Shown here one piece after another: positions 10,806 to 20,392 of a stretch of 64,000 nt of DNA. The DNA comes from Nitrosomonas sp. (GTDB lineage: Bacteria; Pseudomonadota; Gammaproteobacteria; Burkholderiales; Nitrosomonadaceae): contig JADJES010000023.1 of NCBI GenBank assembly GCA_016708955.1, positions 96,563-160,562 of the forward strand. The letters run 5' to 3'. The notes beneath the pieces are model-generated. The model saw nothing but the letters and a program-made list of their open reading frames with translations, ran no database searches and had not been told where the DNA came from. A program made the translations under genes and the position numbers. How positions within the stretch are numbered: the stretch's first letter is position 1; every line of letters starts with the position of its first letter.

Positions 10806-11526
10806 ATGAAACACCCAATAGCTTACATACTTGCTGTTTTCGCACTGACCGCATTTTTTAGTGGTTCGGCAATAGCAGACACTTTTGAGGGCCGCAGCAA
10901 ATGCAGCTCCTGTCACAAATCGCAAGCCAAATCATGGAAAGACACGGCGCATGCAAAAGCGATGGAATCGCTGAAGCCTGGTACACGTAAAGAAGCCAAA
11001 GTTAAAGCCAAACTGGATCCGGAGAAAGACTACACGCAAGACAAAGACTGTGTAGGCTGTCACGTTGACGGATTCGGCAAGAAAGGTGGTTATGTGATTG
11101 ATGCACCCAAGAAACCACTTGCAGCGGTTGGCTGTGAATCTTGCCATGGACCCGGCAGAGTATATCGCGGAGACCACCGCAAAGCTGGACAGATATTTGA
11201 AAGTAAAGGAACCACGATGCAACGCAAAGTTGTTGCAGACAAAGGTCAAGACTTTCATTTTGAAGAGGCTTGCAGCGCATGCCACCTGAACTATGAAGGT
11301 TCGCCGTGGAAAGGAGCGAAACCACCCTATACACCATTCACACCGGCGGTAGACGCAAAATACACCTTTGACTTTGACAAGATGGTAAAAGACGTCAAAG
11401 CGATGCACGAACACTACAAGCTGGATGGATCTTTCGCTGGGAGCCGAAATTCAAGTACCATGATGAATTCCAAGCCAGTGCAAAGACACCGGAGAAAGAC
11501 GCGAAAAAGGTAAAGGAAAAGAGTAA
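10806..11526 (+). CDS. cycA: Tetrahaem cytochrome c554, C-terminus frame-shifted
   Basis: Periplasmic tetrahaem cytochrome that accepts electrons from HAO. ATG 10806 has a strong AAGGAGG site (10795-10801). A signal peptide ends near SAIA-DTFEG. Four haem sites are present: CSSCH, CVGCH, CESCH, CSACH. The uninterrupted frame stops at 11513 with an Arg-rich tail. Adding one G at 11439-11441 restores GEPKFKYHDEFQASAKTPEK, and adding one A in the run at 11504-11508 gives AKKGKGKE and a stop at 11524-11526 that overlaps the cycB start (TAATG). That is the C-terminus expected for c554, giving about 240 residues including signal. Both breaks are homopolymer losses, so they are probably errors. Confidence 0.93.
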
Positions 11527-12152
11527 TGACAGGCATACAAAAAGGCGCGATAGGTACGCTACTGACAGGTGGGTTGCTGGGGATAGTACTAGTAGCGGTA
11601 GTATTCGGAGGAGAAGCGGCGCTCTCAACCGAAGAATTCTGTACCAGTTGTCACTCGATGACCTATACGCAGACGGAACTAAGGGAATCGACCCACTATG
11701 GAGCGCTGGGAGTAAATCCTAGTTGTAAAGACTGTCATATTCCGCAGGGATTCAAGAACTTTCATTTAGCGGTTTATTCCCATGCGGTAGATGGAGCCAG
11801 GGAATTATATTTGGAACTGATGAATGATTATTCGACGTTAGAGAAATTCAATGAACGTCGTTTGATCATGGCGCATGATGCGCGGATGAACTTGAAGAAA
11901 TGGGACAGTATAACCTGTCGCGACTGTCACAAGGATCCGAATCCACCTGGAGCGGACGCACAAGAAGCGCACAAGAAGCTGAAGACGGAAGGTGCGACCT
12001 GTATAGACTGTCATCAGAATCTGGTGCATGAAGAAGTAGCAAAGACAGACCTGAATGCGAGTTTGGCGGCTGGCAAAATGGTACTGCAGAAAGAAGAGGA
12101 TGGCGATAGCGGAGAGGGAGAGGATGAAGATGAGGATGAGGATGAAGATTAG
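11526..12152 (+). CDS. cycB: Tetrahaem quinone-linked cytochrome cM552 (NapC/NrfH family)
   Basis: Membrane-anchored tetrahaem cytochrome thought to move electrons from c554 to the ubiquinone pool. The 208-residue protein has an N-terminal membrane anchor (about residues 8-30) and four haem motifs: CTSCH, CKDCH, CRDCH, CIDCH. The first (STEEFCTSCHSM) is the NapC/NrfH quinone-site haem region. The start overlaps the corrected cycA stop. The last 15 or so residues are a nearly pure Glu/Asp tail (GEGEDEDEDEDED), which is repetitive at DNA level too. A terminator follows about 100 bases later. Confidence 0.92.
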   Translation: MTGIQKGAIGTLLTGGLLGIVLVAVVFGGEAALSTEEFCTSCHSMTYTQTELRESTHYGALGVNPSCKDCHIPQGFKNFHLAVYSHAVDGARELYLELMNDYSTLEKFNERRLIMAHDARMNLKKWDSITCRDCHKDPNPPGADAQEAHKKLKTEGATCIDCHQNLVHEEVAKTDLNASLAAGKMVLQKEEDGDSGEGEDEDEDEDED

Positions 12153-12253
12153 TTGTCTTTAGGTTTGCTAAAAAATAATAAAATATTGAATTTATTGTAA
12201 TATTCTTGCATTTTTAGCTAAATAAATGCATAAGTTTTCAATAATAACTGAGT

Positions 12254-12280
12254 AAGCCCGCCTATGGCGGGCTTTTTATT
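12254..12280 (+). terminator. Rho-independent terminator of the hao cluster
   Basis: AAGCCCGCC (12254-12262), loop TAT, GGCGGGCTT (12266-12274), then a T-rich run to 12280. It is a strong GC stem ending the hao-cycAB transcript. Confidence 0.9.
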
Positions 12281-12304
12281 ACACTTAAGTTTTTTGCGTG
12301 CAAT

Positions 12305-13060
12305 ATGTTGAATCATTTTCCAAAGACTGATATTGATTATCCACATAGAAATAGAGATTATTTTATTGCAGGATTTACTTTCTTTTGTGTTGCGGTGAGC
12401 TTGGTAATTGATGGTAGTGCAAGCCATGAAACCCAAAAACAGTTAGGTGTTATAGCTTGGATCTTTCTAATGGGATTACTAGTAGGGGAGAATAAAGAAG
12501 TAAGAATGCAAGTTATTGTTGCTGTGGCATTTGCTAGTGCTGGTGAACACTTTGCTTCGATTTATATGGAAGGGTATACCTATCGATTTGGGAATGTACC
12601 TGCGTATGTTCCACCTGGCCATGGAATGGTTTATTTGACAGCTGTTGCACTTGCGCGCTCAAGACTTTTCTTAATGAATGCTAAAAAATTGGTTATTTCT
12701 GTCATTGCGATTGGTGGTTTGTGGTCACTGTGGGGTATTAGTGGCATACCTGAACAGGGAGATCAGGTTGGTGCATTTTTATTCTGTATTTTTATAATTT
12801 GTTTATTCAGAGGACGATCGCCGATGGTTTATCTGGGTGCTTTTTTTATTTGCACGTGGCTGGAAATTATTGGTACAGCAGCTGGAACGTGGAAATGGGC
12901 ATCAATTGAACCTGTTTTTAATTGGACCCAAGGGAATCCGCCCAGTGGCGTCGCTGCATGGTATTGCTTGGTTGATGCAGTAGCCATTGGTTTTTCTCCA
13001 AAAATTCTAAACGGTTTGCAAAAAATGAATAACTGGTATAAAACATCACTGAGTAAATAA
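12305..13060 (+). CDS. Polytopic membrane protein of unknown function
   Basis: I do not recognise this family. The 251-residue protein has several hydrophobic segments (roughly residues 20-36, 46-60, 68-83, 105-117, 127-145, 155-168, 174-192). Loops are rich in aromatics and glycine, including YRFGNVPAYVPPGHGMVYLT and TWKWASIEPVFNWTQGNPPS. No haem, metal or enzyme signature is evident. It starts 24 bases after the hao terminator, so it is not obviously part of that operon. thrS begins 87 bases after its stop. It is a convincing gene by length and hydrophobic pattern. Confidence 0.7.
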   Translation: MLNHFPKTDIDYPHRNRDYFIAGFTFFCVAVSLVIDGSASHETQKQLGVIAWIFLMGLLVGENKEVRMQVIVAVAFASAGEHFASIYMEGYTYRFGNVPAYVPPGHGMVYLTAVALARSRLFLMNAKKLVISVIAIGGLWSLWGISGIPEQGDQVGAFLFCIFIICLFRGRSPMVYLGAFFICTWLEIIGTAAGTWKWASIEPVFNWTQGNPPSGVAAWYCLVDAVAIGFSPKILNGLQKMNNWYKTSLSK

Positions 13061-13147
13061 TTATTTACCAGATAAATTGTAGGAAGTATGAGATAACTTA
13101 TAAAAGTTTTAATTTTTATTCAACATAATCACTTGGAAGGAATGTTT

Positions 13148-15055
13148 GTGGCCGTTGTTCGTTTACCAGATGGATCTGAGCGTATTTTTGATGATCCCGT
13201 AACTGTACTAGACGTTGCTACTGCGATTGGCCCAGGGCTAGCTCGCGCAGCAATTGCTGGAAAAATTAATGGAAAATTGACTGATGTTTCCAGTCAAATA
13301 GATGGGGATTGCGATCTTGCCATCATTACAGAGAAAGATACTGAAGGATTGGAAATTATCCGGCATTCCTGTGCGCACTTGTTGGCTCATGCAGTAAAAG
13401 AACTTTTTCCTGAAGTACAAGTTACGATTGGGCCAGTTATTGATGATGGATTTTATTATGATTTTTCTTATAAGCGGTCATTTACTCCAGAAGATTTGGC
13501 TGCGATTGAAAAACGCATGCTTGAAATTAGTAAACGTGACTTAAAGGTAGAACGAACAATACTGGAGCGTACTGAAGCAATTAATTTTTTTAAACAGCAA
13601 GGTGAACACTATAAAGCGCAGATAATTGAATCGATACCTGGAGATCAAGATTTGTCACTCTATACTCAAGGTAATTTTACAGATCTTTGTCGAGGACCGC
13701 ATGTTCCAACAACTTCTAGGATAAAAATTTTTAAACTCATGAAGGTGGCAGGAGCTTATTGGCGAGGCGATTCGAATAATGAAATGCTTCAGCGGATTTA
13801 TGGAACCGCTTGGATAAATAAAGAAGATCAGAAAAGCTACTTGCATCGTTTAGAAGAAGCTGAAAAAAGAGATCATCGAAAACTTGGTAAACAACTCAAT
13901 TTATTTCATACACAAGATGAAGCACCTGGTATGGTATTCTGGCACCCCAAAGGGTGGATATTGTGGCAGCAGATAGAGCAATATATGAGGAATATACTGA
14001 ATCAAAATGGCTATCAGGAAATACGAACCCCGCAGATTCTGGATAAAGATTTATGGGTACGATCAGGGCATTGGGAGAACTTTCGTGAGAATATGTTTAC
14101 CACCAATTCGGATGAACGTGATTTTGCTATCAAACCAATGAATTGTCCCGGTCACGTACAAGTATTTAATCAGGGATTACGAAGTTATCGTGAGCTTCCT
14201 ATAAGATTGGCTGAATTTGGCTCATGCCATCGAAATGAAGCATCGGGGGCATTACACGGTATTATGCGAGTGCGTTCATTTACTCAGGATGATGCACATA
14301 TTTTCTGCACAGAAGATCAAATACAAAATGAGGTTGTTAGGTTTGTCGATTTGTTGAAAGTTGTTTATTCGGATTTTGGCTTTAAAGAGCTTCTGGTTAA
14401 ACTTTCAACACGTCCACAAAAACGTGTCGGATCAGAATCTCAGTGGGATGAATCAGAAGCAGCACTTGAAGCAGCACTGAATGAAGCTAAGCTCGAATGG
14501 GAACTGCAGCCAGGAGAAGGCGCATTTTATGGTCCAAAAATTGAATTTTCATTAAAGGATTGTATTGGACGGGTGTGGCAATGCGGTACACTACAATTGG
14601 ATTTTTCTATGCCGGAACGTTTGGGTGCTGAATATGTAGCAGAAGATAATTCACGGCAGGTGCCAGTTATGCTGCATAGAGCTATTCTCGGGTCTCTTTA
14701 ACGATTTATTGGCATATTAGTAGAAAACCATGCAGGGGCATTACCTCTGTGGTTATCGCCTGAACAAGTTGTTGTATTGAATATTTCTCGTGCGCAGATT
14801 GATTACGCGCAGGAAGTGACTGCTCAATTAAGGCAACATGGCATTAGAGCAAGCTTAGACTTGAGAAATGAGAAGATTACCTATAAAATTCGAGAGCATA
14901 GCTTGCAGAAGCTTCCTTATCAAATTATAGTCGGAGACGAAGAAGTGCGAACAAATATGATCGCCGTTCGTAATCGTGCAGGTGAGAATCTTGGTCAAAT
15001 GACATGCCAAGCTTTTCTGGAATGTCTTAAAGAAGAGATTTCTTTAAAATTATAA
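13148..15055 (+). CDS. thrS: Threonyl-tRNA synthetase, with an in-frame TAA
   Basis: Class II synthetase charging tRNA-Thr, with N-terminal TGS and editing domains (HSCAHLLAHAV), catalytic core and anticodon-binding domain. I place the start at GTG 13148 because GGAAGG lies seven bases upstream and the product begins AVVRLPDGS, the usual ThrRS N-terminus; an upstream TTG at 13133 and ATG at 13142 fit the ribosome site less well. Zinc ligands are visible in MNCPGH, GALHGIMRVR and HRAILGS. A TAA at 14699-14701 interrupts the frame after HRAILGSL where other ThrRS have GAA (Glu). The same frame then continues RFIGILVENHAGALPLWLSP to 15055. Full length would be 635 residues (E. coli 642). A single G-to-T change or error explains it. 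Confidence 0.94.
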
Positions 15056-15092
15056 TTAATTTCTTTAACAAACTAATCTTGGAGAATTTACC

Positions 15093-15665
15093 ATAGCTCA
15101 GGAAAAATCAGTGCGCATCAATGAAGAGATCGATGTGCCAGAGGTACGTTTAATCGGTGTGAATGGAGAGCAAGTTGGTATTGTTACACTTGCTGGTGCA
15201 ATAGTCTTAGCGGATGAAGCTGGGGTAGATCTGGTTGAAATCGCGCCGACAGCACAGCCGCCTGTTTGCCGCTTGATGGATTATGGTAAGTTTCGCTATC
15301 AGGAAAGCAAGAAGAAACACGATGCGAAATTAAAACAGAAACAAGTCCAAATTAAAGAAATTAAATTTAGACCTAATACGGATGAAGGGGATTACAATAT
15401 TAAATTGAGGAACTTAACTAATTTCCTCAATGAGGGGGATAAAGTTAAGGTAACATTGCGATTCCGTGGACGTGAAATGGCACATCAAGAATTTGGCATG
15501 CGATTATTAGAGCGTGTGAAAGGTGATTTAGAGTCTTTTGCAATAGTGGAGCAATTTCCAAAAATGGAAGGGCGGCAGATGGTTATGGTATTGTCGCCTA
15601 AAAAGAAAGACGTTAAAGCTGATAAATCAAAAGCGGCAGAGGAAGATTCATCAGTGGCCTCATAG
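15093..15665 (+). CDS. infC: Translation initiation factor IF-3, non-canonical ATA start
   Basis: Binds the 30S subunit and proofreads start-codon choice. Motifs include NEEIDVPEVRLIGVNGEQVG, MDYGKFRYQESKK and the C-terminal KVTLRFRGREMAHQE. The conserved N-terminus AQEKSVRINEEI begins at ATA 15093-15095, preceded at ideal distance (eight bases) by GGAG at 15081-15084. No ATG, GTG or TTG lies there, and GTG 15111 would cut six conserved residues and lacks a ribosome site. infC genes typically start with a rare codon (AUU in E. coli), letting IF-3 repress its own translation, so ATA is believable. Length 190 residues. It precedes rpmI-rplT as in most bacteria. Confidence 0.93.
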   Translation: MAQEKSVRINEEIDVPEVRLIGVNGEQVGIVTLAGAIVLADEAGVDLVEIAPTAQPPVCRLMDYGKFRYQESKKKHDAKLKQKQVQIKEIKFRPNTDEGDYNIKLRNLTNFLNEGDKVKVTLRFRGREMAHQEFGMRLLERVKGDLESFAIVEQFPKMEGRQMVMVLSPKKKDVKADKSKAAEEDSSVAS

Positions 15666-15725
15666 TTGGGCTTGTTGCTTGCAAAGTTTTTTGTTGTAAA
15701 TTAAGTAAGTGAAAAATAAGTGATC

Positions 15726-15765
15726 ACCAGGTTTGGGAAGTTTTTCAATGATGAAAACACCTGGT
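15726..15765 (+). other. Hairpin in the infC-rpmI spacer (possible L20 leader structure)
   Basis: ACCAGGT (15726-15732) pairs with ACCTGGT (15759-15765) just before rpmI. In E. coli and Bacillus, L20 represses rpmI-rplT through leader RNA structures. Position suggests the same here, but only a seven-base stem is visible. Confidence 0.3.
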
Positions 15766-15788
15766 TTCATGTTAAATGAGGAGTAGTT

Positions 15789-15986
15789 ATGCCCAAAATG
15801 AAAACTAAAAGTGGTGCAGCAAAGCGCTTTAAGTTTAGAGCGAGCGGGAGTATCAAACGCTCACAAGCTTTCAAACGTCATATACTGACTAAAAAAACAA
15901 CTAAAAATAAGCGTCAGTTACGTGGTATTGCGGCTGTTCATGCCACTAATACAGCATCCATTCGCGCTATGATGCCGTACGCATAA
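15789..15986 (+). CDS. rpmI: 50S ribosomal protein L35
   Basis: Small basic large-subunit protein, 65 residues. It begins MPKMKTKSGAAKRFKFRASG, the invariant L35 signature. A GAGGAG ribosome site lies just upstream. It is followed by rplT after 12 bases, the classic infC-rpmI-rplT order. Confidence 0.97.
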   Translation: MPKMKTKSGAAKRFKFRASGSIKRSQAFKRHILTKKTTKNKRQLRGIAAVHATNTASIRAMMPYA

Positions 15987-15998
15987 GGGAGAACGATC

Positions 15999-16358
15999 AT
16001 GCCAAGAGTTAAACGTGGTGTAACCGCCCATGCGCGGCACAAGAAAATATTAGATCTGGCTAAAGGCTATCGTGGACGTCGTAAGAATGTTTATCGCATA
16101 GCCAAACAAGCTGTTATGAAGGCCGGTCAATATGCGTACCGAGATCGTCGGCAACGTAAAAGGCAGTTCCGCGCTTTATGGATTGCACGTATCAATGCGG
16201 CTGCTCGTGAATGCGGATTGTCGTACAGTGTATTTATGAACGGACTCAAGAAAGCAAGTATTGAAGTCGATAGAAAAGTTTTGGCTGATTTGGCTGTATT
16301 TGATAAGAGTGCTTTTGAAAAAATCGTGCAACAAGCAAAAGCCAGTTTAGCCACATAA
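15999..16358 (+). CDS. rplT: 50S ribosomal protein L20
   Basis: Early-assembly 23S rRNA-binding protein, 119 residues, the usual length. It begins MPRVKRGVTAHARHKKILD with the basic N-terminal extension (GYRGRRKNVYRIAKQAVMKA) and the globular domain LWIARINAAARECGLSYS. In other bacteria L20 is the autoregulator of the rpmI-rplT operon. A candidate terminator lies in the spacer to pheS. Confidence 0.97.
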   Translation: MPRVKRGVTAHARHKKILDLAKGYRGRRKNVYRIAKQAVMKAGQYAYRDRRQRKRQFRALWIARINAAARECGLSYSVFMNGLKKASIEVDRKVLADLAVFDKSAFEKIVQQAKASLAT

Positions 16359-16381
16359 TTGGTTGTAAAAAAAGAGATACT

Positions 16382-16414
16382 GGGAGGTCGGGTAAAGCCT
16401 GAGCCTCCCTTTTT
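16382..16414 (+). terminator. Intrinsic terminator or attenuator between rplT and pheS
   Basis: GGGAGG (16382-16387) pairs with CCTCCC (16404-16409), followed by TTTTT. No Phe-rich leader peptide is visible before it, so I read it as a partial terminator rather than a pheM-type attenuator. Confidence 0.6.
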
Positions 16415-16469
16415 CTTGTGAAATTAATCGATCTGGCCCCGATTCTTTAATCTGAGATGTTGAATTTAC

Positions 16470-17489
16470 ATGAGAAATTTGGAAGAAATTATTAGCGAAG
16501 CAACAAACCTGATGAATGGCGTCGAAGATCCTATTGAATTGGAGAATGTGAAGGCGCGTTATCTCGGTAAGAGTGGCGTTCTTACTGAGTTACTCAAAGG
16601 ATTAGGAAAGCTCCCTGTAGAAGAGCGCCCTGCTATGGGAAGTCAAATAAATGAAGCAAAAAGTCGATTAGAAGAAACACTTAAAAGCCGCCGGAATGCG
16701 ATTCAAGTAAAGGAGCTAGAAGCTAAATTAACCGAGGAAGCTTTGGATGTTACCCTACCTGGAAGAGGGCTAGGAATTAGTGGATTACATCCAGTAACGC
16801 AAACTTTAGTGCGAATTGAAGCACTATTCCATTCGGTCGGTTTTAATGTGGTTTCGGGGCCTGAAATAGAGACTGATTTTTATAACTTTACTGCTTTAAA
16901 TATTCCAGAGAACCATCCTGCACGGGCAATGCATGATACATTCTATATTGATAATGGTAACTTGCTTCGCACACATACATCGCCTGTCCAACTTCACTAT
17001 ATGCAGAATAACCAACCGCCCATAAAAGTAATTGCACCCGGACGGGTTTACCGATGTGATTCTGATGTGACTCACACACCAATGTTTCATCAGGTGGAAG
17101 GCTTATGGATTGATGAGAATGCTAATTTTTCTGCATTAAAAGGCATTTTGGCTAATTTCATGTCGCATTTTTTTGAGCGTGATGATCTGCCTGTAAGATT
17201 CCGGCCATCTTTTTTCCCATTTACTGAACCTTCCGCTGAAATGGATATCGGCTGTGTCATGTGCGATGGGAAAGGCTGTCGCATCTGTAGTCACACCGGT
17301 TGGCTGGAAGTACTCGGATGTGGAATGGTTCACCCAAATGTATTAAAGCATGTAGCAATCGATAGCGAACAATACATTGGGTTTGCTTTCGGTATGGGTG
17401 TGGAACGATTGACAATGCTCAGATATGGCGTTAATGATTTGAGGCTGTTTTTTGAAAACGATTTGCGCTTTCTGAAACAATTTAATTGA
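16470..17489 (+). CDS. pheS: Phenylalanyl-tRNA synthetase alpha subunit
   Basis: Catalytic subunit of the alpha2-beta2 class II PheRS. The 339-residue protein has an N-terminal coiled coil (about residues 1-85) and the class II core: motif 1 region HPVTQTLVRIEALFHSVGF, motif 2 (HTSPVQLHYM, GRVYRCDSDVTHTPMFHQVE) and motif 3 GFAFGMGVERLTMLRYG. A Cys-rich loop (GCVMCDGKGCRICSHTGW) precedes motif 3, as in many bacterial PheS. pheT follows after 40 bases. Confidence 0.97.
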   Translation: MRNLEEIISEATNLMNGVEDPIELENVKARYLGKSGVLTELLKGLGKLPVEERPAMGSQINEAKSRLEETLKSRRNAIQVKELEAKLTEEALDVTLPGRGLGISGLHPVTQTLVRIEALFHSVGFNVVSGPEIETDFYNFTALNIPENHPARAMHDTFYIDNGNLLRTHTSPVQLHYMQNNQPPIKVIAPGRVYRCDSDVTHTPMFHQVEGLWIDENANFSALKGILANFMSHFFERDDLPVRFRPSFFPFTEPSAEMDIGCVMCDGKGCRICSHTGWLEVLGCGMVHPNVLKHVAIDSEQYIGFAFGMGVERLTMLRYGVNDLRLFFENDLRFLKQFN

Positions 17490-17529
17490 ACCTAACTAAC
17501 CTTTCTATTTTAAGTAATAACAGATTCTC

Positions 17530-19903
17530 ATGAAATTCTCTGAAAACTGGTTACGCAGCTTTGTTAATCCTCCTCTTTCGAGTGATGAGCTTGCACATGT
17601 ACTAACGATGGCAGGAATTGAGGTTGAAAGCATTGAATCGGTTGCAGCGGCCTTTGATAAAGTCGTTGTGGCTGAAGTTCTTTCAGTCGAGAAGCATCCA
17701 ACAGCTGACAGGCTAAAAGTTTGCAATGTCAAGATAGGAAAAGCAGCGGAAGATTTATTGCAAATTGTTTGCGGTGCATCCAATGTAAGCACTGGCGTGA
17801 AAGTGCCCTGTGCATTAACTGGCGCAAATTTGCCGGGTTTTATGATCAAGAAAACGAAGCTGCGCGGCATAGATTCAGAGGGCATGTTGTGTTCAGCTAA
17901 AGAATTAGGCATCAGTGATGTGGCTGATGGTTTGCTGTTACTCCCCGATGATGCCCCGGTAGGCACAGATTTTCGTGATTACTATGGACTTGATGATCGC
18001 ATTTTTACATTAAAATTAACGCCTAATCGCGCTGATTGTCTTGGCGTGTTCGGTGTTGCACGCGAAGTTTCCGCCATAACTGCAGTCGAATTGCATGATT
18101 CATTAGCGATAAATGCTATTCCTGTCGAAATTAACGATACTCTAGATGTGCAGGTGATGGCATCTGAAGCATGTCCTCTGTATTGCGGTCGTATTATGCG
18201 AGGCATTAATCTCGATGTGTCGTTAACACCCTTATGGATGAAACAGAGGTTGGAACGTAGCGGAATCAGGTCTATTAATCCGGTAGTCGATATCACTAAC
18301 TATGTACTGCTGGAAACCGGACAGCCAATGCATGCTTATAATCTGGAGAAGATTACCGGAACTATTCAGGTTCGCTATGCTTTGTTGCATGAAAGCATAG
18401 CGTTGCTAAACGGCAGTCAAGTCAATTTAAATCCAGAAATGCTGTTGATTGCAGATGCGCATAGACCGCTAGCGTTAGCCGGTATTATGGGTGGATTGGA
18501 TAGCGGTGTGACGCAAGGCACGGCAGATATCTTTCTCGAAAGTGCATTTTTCAATCCGAATGTAATCAGTGGCAAATCATTTCAACTAGGGTTCAGTTCT
18601 GATTCTGCTTATCGTTTTGAACGTGGTGTAGATTTTTCTGCGACCAGAGCCGCACTGGAGCGCGTTACTTACCTGATACAAACTATCTGTGGTGGTCAGG
18701 CGGGCCCAGTGACTGAAGTAAAGCATAAGTTGCCGCAGCGGTCCGCCGTGAATGTGCGTATTAATCGGATAAAACGAGTATTGGGTATAAATATCAACAA
18801 GCAGCAAGTAAATGATTATTTTAAGCGCCTGGGATTTGAGTTTTTAGTGAAGGAGGATATTTTTAATGTAAAACCGCCATCCTACCGGTTCGATTTGGCG
18901 ATTGAAGAAGATTTTATAGAAGAGCTGGCGCGCATCTATGGTTATGATCATATACCTGCCCATTTTCCGCATGCAAGTATGGCGATGCTGCCAGCATCCG
19001 AGACCGAGCGTTCTTCGATGGAGTTAAAGCAATTATTAGTAGCTCGCGATTATCAGGAAGTTATTAACTATGCTTTTGTGGACGCAGATTGGGAGCTTGA
19101 TTTTGTCAATAACAGCACGCCAGTTACATTAAAAAATCCGATTGCGAGTCAGATGAGTGTAATGCGGAGTACATTGATAGGGGGATTGATATCCAATTTG
19201 CAATTTAATTTAAACCGGAAACAAACCAGAGTACGTTTATTTGAAGTAGGTTGTTGCTTTGTCAGAGAGGATGAAAGTGACTGTAAGCAAATAGAAAGGA
19301 TCGCAGGGCTCTGCTATGGGGATGCCGTATTTGAGCAATGGGGCGTGTCGGCGAGAAATGTTGATTTTTATGATGTCAAAGCGGATCTCGAGGTTTTATG
19401 CAGAGGGGCGGAGCATTTATTTCAAGAAACTTCTCCATCCGGCATTACATCCGGGTAAATCTGCACAAATTTGTGTCGAAGACAGATCAATCGGGTGGTT
19501 GGGCGAGTTGCATCCACGTTGGCAGAAGAAATACGGATTGCAAAAAAATACGATACTATTTGAAATAAATTTAGAAAATCTAAAATTTAAATCTGTATCA
19601 GTTGCCAAGGAAATTCCAAAGTTCCTACCAGTGCAGCGTGATATCGCAATCATTGTTGAAAGTGATATTAGCGTACATTCACTTTTGGTCTGTTTATTTG
19701 CAGAAAAATCGGCGATTGTATCGGATATCTCATTATTTGATATTTATCGTGGCAAGGGCATGGAGAATACCAAAAAAAGTCTTGCATTCCGTGTGTTGTT
19801 ACAAGATACTGAGAAAACATTGACGGATGAAGAGGCTGATTTTGCTGTGACAAACTTAATTGAAGTTTTAAAAAATAAATTTGGTGCAACTTTACGTAAT
19901 TGA
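17530..19903 (+). CDS. pheT: Phenylalanyl-tRNA synthetase beta subunit, frame broken near 19438
   Basis: Beta subunit of PheRS, needed for tRNA binding and editing. Visible in order: N-terminal MKFSENWLRSFVNP, a tRNA-binding OB fold (KVVVAEVLSVEKHPTADRLK), the B3/B4 editing domain (VVDITNYVLLETGQPMHAYN), the B5 domain, the pseudo-catalytic core and a C-terminal anticodon-binding domain (FLPVQRDIAIIVE, FDIYRGKGMENTKKSLAFRV). The first frame stops at 19458. Removing one A from AAA at 19437-19439 gives HLFQELLHPALHPGKSAQI and continuity to 19903. Corrected length is 790 residues (E. coli 795). The essential gene is probably intact in the cell. Confidence 0.95.
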
Positions 19904-20083
19904 AACTTGCTTCGGTATGTGCATCGACTGATTGTTGTTGGGATTGACTAGCTAATAGGATTTATTCTTCGTAGATTCACTTATGAGATGAATATTAGCC
20001 TGTCTTATAAAAGCGCCATTGTTTAATGAATCTAAATATTGTTGGGTTAGAGCTACAAAATTAATAACGTGATGGAGTGAAGT

Positions 20084-20392
20084 ATGGCATTAACAAAAGC
20101 TGAGTTAGCGGATTTATTGTTTGAGAATGTGGGACTTAACAAACGTGAAGCAAAGGATATGGTTGAGTCTTTTTATGAGGAAGTGCGCACAGCGCTCCAA
20201 AATGGAGAGGGAGTTAAACTGTCAGGCTTTGGTAATTTTCAACTGCGCGCTAAACCGCAACGTCCAGGCAGAAACCCGAAAACAGGCGAAGAAATTCCGA
20301 TTACGGCGCGTCGTGTAGTCACATTTCATGCCAGTCAGAAGTTAAAAGCTTTGGTTGAGAAGACTTATCATGGAAAACAAAAAACTAAATAA
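20084..20392 (+). CDS. ihfA: Integration host factor alpha subunit
   Basis: DNA-bending nucleoid protein of the HU/IHF family, partner of IhfB. The 102-residue protein begins MALTKAELADLLFENVGLNK and has the beta-arm sequence RPGRNPKTGEEIPITARRVV, including the Pro that intercalates DNA. It directly follows pheT, as in many Proteobacteria. The ribosome site is GGAG just before the ATG. The MerR-like gene downstream overlaps its 3' end. Confidence 0.95.
   Translation: MALTKAELADLLFENVGLNKREAKDMVESFYEEVRTALQNGEGVKLSGFGNFQLRAKPQRPGRNPKTGEEIPITARRVVTFHASQKLKALVEKTYHGKQKTK

Noticed and set aside
10932..11414. 160-codon open frame antisense to cycA
   Set aside because: Shadow of a well-supported cytochrome gene.
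16359..16469. Phe leader peptide (pheM-like) before pheS
   Set aside because: No short frame rich in Phe codons is present before the hairpin.
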